From positions 20,124,001 through 20,188,000 of the forward strand of contig NC_083876.1 of the NCBI RefSeq assembly GCF_032452875.1: a DNA stretch of 64,000 bases. Reading direction: 5' to 3'. This DNA comes from Bos javanicus (lineage: Eukaryota > Chordata > Mammalia > Artiodactyla > Bovidae). Position 1 is the stretch's first letter; each line of letters begins with the position of its first letter. Of the stretch, positions 57,263 to 64,000 are shown one piece after another. Position numbers and translations under genes: made by a program. The notes beneath the pieces were generated by a model, which did not search any database, was not told where the DNA came from, and worked only from the letters and a program-made list of their open reading frames with translations.

Positions 57263-58639
57263 GTATCTTTTATCGTTTACCATTTTTAATATAAAACAAA
57301 TAGAAATAATTAAGTGATCTCCTTACTCTAACCTTTGAATTTTTACATCATTTGAAGTCATGGATTTTGAGATCTCAAAAGCTCTTAGAGATGTGAGACC
57401 CTGAGAGATGAGGAGCTTTACATAAGACCAGCAAGTAAGTGAGAAATAAACATGGAACAAGCTATAAGTCTTGGCTGTATTTACCAGGATACTGTATTTT
57501 AAGTATCGAGTGTCTCTTTTTTCTTGGTATGGAGAGTTTGTTCTGGGAACTAATGAGACTTTCATCAGTCCCCTTCTTGAAACAGGAAAGTATCTTCAGT
57601 TGCAAGAGATATGGTTGACCTCATTTCTAGTAAGTCCAATAAAGGTCTTGGACTATTGCAAACAATTAATGTTGTTAGAAACAGGTGTATCTGGGGCCAT
57701 TTCTCAGGTTGACAGGAGGACTCAGGAGTTGAAGTCATGGTTGGGTCCCTAGCATAGAGAACCCTGTGCCCTGGAGTGGAGAGTGGAAAGGAATTCAGGA
57801 AAAGCTTGTCCTTGTGTCTTCCTGGCCTCAAAGCTTCCAAGGGAGCTTAGATGGATTCCCTGTGGTGTTTTACGACTAATTAAATTATAATTATGAAAGG
57901 AGAGAAATGACCAACATTATAGATGACTATCTGGTAAAGACTTTCCCAGACTAAAGAAATGGAATAACTCAATGATAGAGAATTTAATGAATTACAGCTT
58001 GGAAGAAGCCAAACAAAGATGAGTTTACATTAATTTGCCACACACAAAACATTCTCAAAATATACAGGGGATAATGACTAAGCCTTGTGTAAGGGAATTA
58101 AGTGGGTTATATGTACACCACAACTTTGGAAAAAGAGACTGCTAACATTCCTTAGGCCACATTGGAATCAAGACCAAATACTTAACTCCTCCAATGGTTG
58201 AGTATAAATTGTGCAACCACTGCGTTGCCAGAATTTCCTCTGGTTATGACTTGTTACAGATGCAATTGCCACATGTCATGAGAAATCGTAACAGCTTGGT
58301 CATGTCAACTGAGAAAATATGGATTTAAAGAATTTGCTCTTTACAGCATTTTTCAGAATAAACCACTTTGTGGTCAGTGAAGGGATTACATCTGGAGTGC
58401 CTGAAAATAAAAGTCATTGCAAAAGCAGGATGAAATGGAAGGATTTAAAGATATCATGTATAGGGTTAGGTTATTTTATTCCCAGGAAGGCATGACAGTT
58501 TTGGACACTTAGCATAGCCTGTGATGACAATGAAACCTACGAAACCCAATCACTTTAGCATGATCTTCTGCAAGGGTCTTGAAAGTCCTATCTCATTAAT
58601 TCACATATCAGTGAATTTCATTTTCTTCTTGTTCACAGT
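57263..58639. other. Intergenic, nothing recognised
   Basis: No repeat or coding signal assigned. Confidence 0.4.
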
Positions 58640-59150
58640 ATTATCGAACCCAAGGTCATGTGCCCAACAAAGCAAAGCGTTGGAATTTGGAGAAAGGTTT
58701 ATTGCAAGGATCAAGCAAGGAGAATGGACACCTCTTGCTCAAGATGTTCTGCATGACAGGCCAAAGAATCCAGAGGACAAAGTGTTGAGGCAAGGAATAC
58801 GATTTTATGCAGAAAGCTGGCTGACTGAGAAAATGGAAAGCTATTGTCTCAACCATCTTCTTGGGGTCTGGTTGCCAGATTCTTTTATAGAACCAGAGAG
58901 AGGGCAGTAAGTAACTAAAATCAAAAGACAGACTGGAGAGGGAGAGGCAATGAGGAAGTAAATTGAAAAAGGTCTTTAGTCTTGCAAAACATTTCTGGGA
59001 ATGGCCAGCTTAGGGAAGGGACATGCCAATCTCTCCTTTCCTGTAGCCATTCACAGGTGGGCAGGGTCAATTATCTCCCTGTGAGATGAACAAAGGCGCT
59101 TTAGTCCAACAGTCAGGCACAGGGGCAGGGTCCTCTGAGGCAAGCCATTA
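58640..59150 (-). mobile_element. Probable ERV solo LTR, minus strand
   Basis: On the minus strand a TATAAAAG box (58882-58889) lies about 185 bp upstream of AATAAA (58698-58703), followed by a short U5-like tail toward 58640. This spacing fits U3-R-U5. The frame at 58521-58910 on + is antisense to it. No internal retroviral genes adjoin. Outer edges are approximate and no direct duplication was found. Confidence 0.55.
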
Positions 59151-59392
59151 TGTATGATTATAACAACAGCAACAAAAAGCAAGTCAACGAATCAGTTCCA
59201 ACACAGAATCAGACTTGGTTCTTCTCTGCAACAAAAGGATTTGAACTCCCCTGTGGTTTTCAAGGAAGAGTTTTGCAAAGGCAAAGTTTGGGGTGAGCAG
59301 TGCAAGGCATATGACTTTCTTATAATTAATTATTATGGAAGTAAAAATGTGGCTTGCAGGAGTTCTGATCATCAGCCTTCTTATTCCAACCA

Positions 59393-59605
59393 GGGGCTCC
59401 CCTGGTGGCTCAGAGGGTAAAGAATCTGCCTGCAATGTAGAAGACCCAAGTATGATCCCTGGGTCAGGAAGATCTCCTGGAGAAGGAAATGGCAATCCAC
59501 TTCAGTATTCTTGCCTAGAAAATTCATGGACAGAGGAACCTGGTGGGCTACAGCCCATGGGGTTGCAAAGAGTCGGACACAACTGAGCAAATGACACTTT
59601 CACTT
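59393..59605 (+). mobile_element. Bov-tA SINE
   Basis: Complete sense Bov-tA ('GGCTCCCCTGGTGGCTCAGA' to 'GACACAACTGAGCAAATG'). Confidence 0.92.
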
Positions 59606-59745
59606 CTCTGGTACCAACCAGTCTGTAGTCCACATGCTTATGCTTATCCTGAAGTTACCATTCTCCACCAGGCTGGGGCCCTAAGTTCTTACAGAAGAAC
59701 TCAGATATATGCATCAGAGTGTTATGCGTATCCCATGAGGCGGAG

Positions 59746-61333
59746 CAGAAGAACTATACAAAAGAAATCTTCACAACCCAGATAATCATGATGGTGTGAT
59801 CACTGACCTAGAGCCAGGCATCCTGGAATATGAAGTCAAGTGGGCCATAGGAAGCATCACTGCGAACAAAGCTAGTGGAGGTGATGGAATTCCAGGTGAG
59901 CTATTTCAAATCATGAAATATGATGCTGTGAAAGTGCTGCACTTAATATGCCAGCAATTTTGGAAAACTCAGCAGTGGCCTCAGGACTGGAAAAGGTCAA
60001 TTTTCATTCCAATCCCAAAGAAAGGCAGTGCCAAAGAATGCTCAAACTACCACACAATTGCATCTCATACACTAGCGAAGTAATGCTCAAAATTCTTCAA
60101 GTCAGGCTTCTAGAGTACGTGAACTGTGAACTTCCAGATGTTCAAGCTGGTTTTAGAAAAGGCAGAGGAAACAGAGAGCAAATTGCCAACATCTGTTGGA
60201 TCATTGAAAAAGCAAGAGAGTTCCAGAAAAACATCTATTTCTGCTTTATTGACTATGCCAAAGCCTTTGACTGTGTGGATCACAAGAAACTGTGGAAAAT
60301 TCTTACAGAGATGGGAATAACAGACCACCTGACCAGACTGTTGAGAAATCTGTAGGCAGGTCAAGAAGCAACAGCTAGAACTGGACATGGAACAACAGAC
60401 TGGTTCCAAATTGGGTAAAGAGTGCATCAAGGCTGTATCTTGTCACCCTGCCTATTTAACTTCTATGCAGAGTACATCATGAGAAATGCTGGGCTGGACG
60501 AAGCACAAGCTGGAATCAAGATTGCTGGGAGAAATACCAATAACCTCAGATATGCAGGTGACACCACCCTTTTGGCAGAAAGTGAAGAAAAACTAAAGAG
60601 TCTCTTGATGAAAGTGAAAGAGGGAGTGAAAAAGTTGGCTTAAAGCTCAACATTCAGAAAACGAAGATCATGGCATCTGGTCCCATCACTTCATGGCAAA
60701 TAGATGGAAACAGTGGAAAAAGTGACAGACTTTATTTTTGGGGCTCCAAAATCACTGCAGATGGTAACTGCAGCCTTGAAATTAAAAGACGCTTACTCCT
60801 TGGAAGGAAAGTTATGACCAACCTAGACAGCATATTAAAAAGCAGAGACGTTACATTTTGACTAGAAGGCCAACAAAGGTCCTTCTAGTCAAAGTTATGG
60901 TTTTTCCAGTGGTCATGTATGGATGTGAGAACTGGACCTTAAAGAAAGCTGAGCACCGAAGAATTGATGCTTTTGAACTGTGGTGTTGGAGAAGACTCTT
61001 GGGAGTCTCTTGGACTGCAAGGAAATCAAACCAGTCCATCCTAAAGGTAATCAGTCCTGAATATTCATTGGAAGGACTGATGTTGAAGCTGAAATTCCAA
61101 TACTTTGGCCACCTGATGTGAAGAACTTACTGGTTTGAAAAGACCTTGTTGCTGAGAAAGATTGAAGGCGGAAGGAGAAAGGGATGACAGAGGATGAGAA
61201 GGTTGGATGGCATCACCGACTCAATGGACATGAGTTTGAGTAAGCTCTGGGAGTTGGTGATGGACAGGGAGGCCTGGCGTGCTGCAGTCCATGGGGTCGC
61301 AAAGAGTTGGACACAACTCAGTGACTGAACTGA
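59746..61333 (+). mobile_element. BovB LINE, 1.6-kb copy with reverse transcriptase
   Basis: Longest BovB in the window. It starts within ORF2 before the reverse transcriptase (GVITDLEPGILEYEVKWA) and runs to the 3' end. Visible RT motifs: RSIFIPIPKKGSAKECSNY, DVQAGFRKGRGNREQIANI, FCFIDYAKAFDCVDHKKLW and ILSPCLFNFYAEYIMRN. The catalytic box reads RYAGDTTLL at 60548-60574, that is YAGD instead of YADD. The frame is broken several times (TAA at about 60082, TAG at about 60353). The C-terminal region DAFELWCWRRLLGVSWTARK is at 60967-61026. The endonuclease is missing. A 13-bp-arm hairpin at 60857-60893 is private to this copy. Confidence 0.95.
60857..60893. repeat. Perfect 13-bp-arm hairpin inside BovB
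   Basis: TTTGACTAGAAGG (60857-60869) and CCTTCTAGTCAAA (60881-60893) are exact reverse complements around an 11-base loop. The matching place in the BovB at 56456-56500 has only the right arm, so the left arm arose in this copy. Confidence 0.93.
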
Positions 61334-62084
61334 TTGTTTCTTGCCTACTTTTCCTTTGTATCTGCATCCCCTCACTCCCCTGTTAGTAACTGTTTGAATC
61401 TGTCCTTTGGAGGAAAGATGTAGGTGGCTGAAGCCTTTTTCCTGCAAACTATAAATGGAGGACACAGAAAGGCTTTTGTATCCCAAGAAGCTCCCGCAGG
61501 GTCCCCCTTGGTTTCAGTAGTACCACGTGTCGTACGTGGGAACGGGTTAGGTACTGTTGTGAGTTGAAACCTCTTTCTCTTGGTTTGAAAAATCAAATGA
61601 GACAAATACAATATTGCTGTTTTGAAAGCAAGAGGATTTCTTTTTCAGTTTAGAGGCCGACAGAAACATTTTCTTCAACTTTGTATGTAAGAAAAATGAA
61701 CCGATTTTTCTGTTTAATTTCAGACCTTCCTGGCAAAGACTTACTGCTGACACGGGTCTGGAACAGGCTGGTATTTTCCTCCTGGGTTATACTTTAGCAG
61801 AGTCGCATTATGAATTCAGCTCCCACATGCATAATCACCCTGCTTTGCAACCAGGCAAAGTAAAGATGGGCTATTTGTGTTGGATTTTCTGGAAAACAGA
61901 AAGGAAAATGTTTTCTAGTAACAAGGATAAACAGTAAGAATGTATCTGCCAGGGACTGAGGAATTCTTTGTGATTAATGATAACGTTTGTGACTTGATAC
62001 TGTACCAGATAATCTGTTGAATTCATTTTGCCTTCTTGGGCGGGCACAATCATTTCTAGAAACTAGAGCTTAGCTTCATTTGTT
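61334..62084. other. Intergenic, nothing recognised
   Basis: No repeat or coding signal assigned. Confidence 0.4.
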
Positions 62085-63766
62085 TTCTTCATTGTTTTAC
62101 GGTCTCCTTCTTATTTCATCTTTATTAATTGCTTCCTTCTTTTTAATTTGGGTTTAATTTCTCTTCTCCATCTGGTTTATTAAAATGAAAAGTTAGATCA
62201 CTGATTTAAGAAGCTCTTTTCTTATATAATCATGTAATGCTATACATTTTCCTCTAAGCATTGCTTTAGCTGCTCTCCATCATTCAGTAAGTCATATTTT
62301 AATTTTTATTAAGTTCAGAATGCTTTAAAATATTCCATGAGATGTCTTCTTTGGCTCTTGGGTTGTTTAGAAGAGTGTTTTTAAAAATTTCCAAATATTT
62401 GGGGGATTCCTCAACATATTATTGTTTTTAATTTCTAGTTTAATATTTCATGGTCACAAAATATATTTTATAAGAATTTTACTTTTTAAAAACTTATTGA
62501 GCCTTTTTTATGTCCCAGAATATACTCTTATTTTATAAATGTTTTGTATTCATTTGAAAAAAAAATGTTTATTCTATGATTGTTCGGGAGAATATTCTAT
62601 AAATATCAGTTAGATCAAGTTAGTTGATAGTGTTGTTTGTGGTTTCTATATTCTATGGATTTTTTGTCTAATTGCTCTCTACTATTGCAAGAACATTTTG
62701 GCAATATTTCAGCTTTAATTTTGGATTGTCTAGTTCTCTTTTCAGTTTCATCAATATTTGGTTCATGTATTTGAAAGTTCAAAATGGTATTTGTATATAC
62801 ATTACATACACAAACATTTAGAATTATTACATCCTCTAGATGAACTGATCCCACATTAATTTTGAAGTGTCCCCTATTGTTCCTATTTGACATCTCTTAT
62901 TCTAAGATCTGCTGCTGCTGCTGCTGCTAAGTCACTTCAGTTGTGTCCAACTCTGTGCAAACCCATAGATGGCAGCCCACCAGGCTCCCCTGTCCCTGGG
63001 ATTCTCCAGGCAAGAACACTGGAGTGGGTTGCCATTTCCTTCTACAATGCATGAAAGTGAAAAGTGAAAGTGAAGTCGCTCAGTCGTGTCCAACTCCTAG
63101 CGATCCCATGGACTGCAACCCACCAGGCCCCTCCGTCCATGGAATTTTCCAGGCAAGAGTACTGGAGTGGGGTGCCATTGCCTTCTCCAATTCTAAGATC
63201 TACTTCACCTGAAATTAACATGACCATTCCAACTTTATTATGCTTAATATTGCATACTATGTTTTATTCCATTCTCTTATTTTTAACTTATTTGTGTCTT
63301 CATATTTAGACTGGCTTTCTTAAAAGCAGAGTAAAATTGAGTGGTTCTTTTAAGTTCAGTTTGGTGATCTCTGACTTTTAAATGGAGCATTTAGCCATTT
63401 GCATAGGGCTTTTTCTTATTTTTCACTTGTCCCATCTATTCCTTGATACTTTAATTCCTATTTTCTGCCTTCATTTAAATTAAGTATTTTCATCATTCAT
63501 TTTATTTTTTATTGGCTTTTATTTTTCTTAGTGATTGCTTTAAGTTTTAGAGTATACGTCTTTAACTTATCATAGTCTACTTTCAAATAATAGTGTTACA
63601 CCACTGCATAGAGTCTAAGAATCACCTAGTTATTCTTACTATGGTATGCTTTCATTTCCCTCCTCCTGATCATTTTTTCTACTGCAGTGATATAAGCTTC
63701 TACAAGCTCTAAATCCCAAAATATATAATTATTTTTGCTTAAAATTATTATCTTTTGAATGTATTT
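62085..63766 (-). mobile_element. Decayed L1M ORF2 segment, minus strand, split by BOV-A2
   Basis: Reverse old L1 ORF2. On + the order is 'GCATTGCTTTAGCTGC', 'GGGTTGTTTAGAAGAGTG', 'ATTGAGCCTTTTTTATGTCC', 'CAAGTTAGTTGATAGTGTTG' and, beyond the SINE, 'TTATTTGTGTCTTCATATTT' and 'CTTTAACTTATCATAGTCTA'. Stops throughout. Confidence 0.8.
62899..63201 (-). mobile_element. BOV-A2 SINE, minus strand, with 12-bp duplication
   Basis: Two Bov-A units in reverse, with the tail seen as (GCT)n at 62911-62928. ATTCTAAGATCT is duplicated at 62899-62910 and 63190-63201, bounding the element at 62911-63189. Confidence 0.95.
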
Positions 63767-64000
63767 ATGCTGGGCTGGAAGAAGCACAAGCTAGAATCAA
63801 GATTGCTGGGAGAAATATCAATAACCTCAGATATGCAGATGACACCACCCTTATGGCAGAAAGTGAAGATGAACTAAAGAGCCTCTTGATGAAAGTAAAA
63901 GAGGAGAGTGAAAGGTTGGCTTAAAGCTCAGCATTCAGAAAACTAAGATCATAGCATCCAGTCCCATCACTTCATGGCAAATAGATGGGGAAACAGTGGA
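63767..64000 (+). mobile_element. BovB LINE, cut by window edge
   Basis: 5'-truncated sense BovB that begins at 'ATGCTGGGCTGGAAGAAGC' in the reverse transcriptase. It retains the intact catalytic box YADD (RYADDTTLMAESEDELKSLL) and runs past 64000. A frame break follows (SERLA then stop). Confidence 0.93.

Noticed and set aside
58521..58910. 129-codon frame with the phrase LARIKQGEW as a coding gene
   Set aside because: It is antisense to a probable LTR with TATA box and polyadenylation signal on the other strand.
59796..61121. Series of open frames of 60-135 codons as host genes
   Set aside because: They are consecutive fragments of one degenerate BovB reverse transcriptase, as shown by FIDYAKAFDCVDH and the YAGD box.
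1..64000. Any prokaryotic feature: operons, insertion sequences, CRISPR, ribosome binding sites, terminators
   Set aside because: The window is a mammalian chromosome segment; ruminant SINEs, LINEs and an intron-exon structure are present throughout.

Overview
The window comes from a ruminant nuclear genome, most likely a bovid. It is dense in BovB (RTE-clade) LINEs, Bov-tA and BOV-A2 SINEs, CHR-type tRNA SINEs and artiodactyl/bovine L1. Such a mix is established as ruminant-specific. Older mammalian repeats (MIR, L1M, MaLR LTRs) lie beneath it. Nothing bacterial, plasmid-like or CRISPR-like is visible. All repeat calls were made by eye from remembered family consensus sequences, without a library search, so edges marked approximate may be off by tens of bases.

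The only protein-coding sequence I can support is the last coding exon of BCKDHB (14999-15139, + strand). It encodes the final 46 residues of the E1-beta subunit of mitochondrial branched-chain 2-oxoacid dehydrogenase. Positions 1-14998 are the preceding intron. A strong 5' splice site lies 6 bases after the stop codon (GT at 15146), and a matching acceptor lies at 16938-16939. The acceptor is followed by a compact 3' UTR exon with AATAAA at 17197-17202. The mRNA therefore probably has a spliced 3' UTR, with an alternative unspliced, longer form possible.

Layout. 1-8000: repeat-poor intron with a candidate conserved regulatory block (about 850-2110), a 76-bp-arm inverted repeat (6612-6994) and a perfect-looking CTCF core (7704-7719). 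8000-14600: the intron becomes rich in L1, Bov-tA, BOV-A2 and MIR copies, including a 5'-inverted young L1. 15000-17220: end of BCKDHB. 17220-64000: intergenic sequence 3' of BCKDHB, a patchwork of retroelements between unassigned single-copy-looking stretches. The larger elements are a 1.1-kb BovB (30748-31874), a decayed L1M (about 41110-42400), a MaLR LTR split by BovB (46500-47208), an L1 internal piece spanning the ORF1/ORF2 junction (48226-49667), a twin-primed BovB (53115-53873), a compound L1/BovB insertion into an older L1 (56020-56932), two probable ERV LTRs in minus orientation (36.5 and 58.6 kb), a 1.6-kb BovB (about 59746-61333), and a BovB running off the right edge.

I found no new multi-gene system. 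The most informative observations are the BCKDHB 3' UTR splice structure, the intronic regulatory candidates, and several clean records of retrotransposition and template-switch events.
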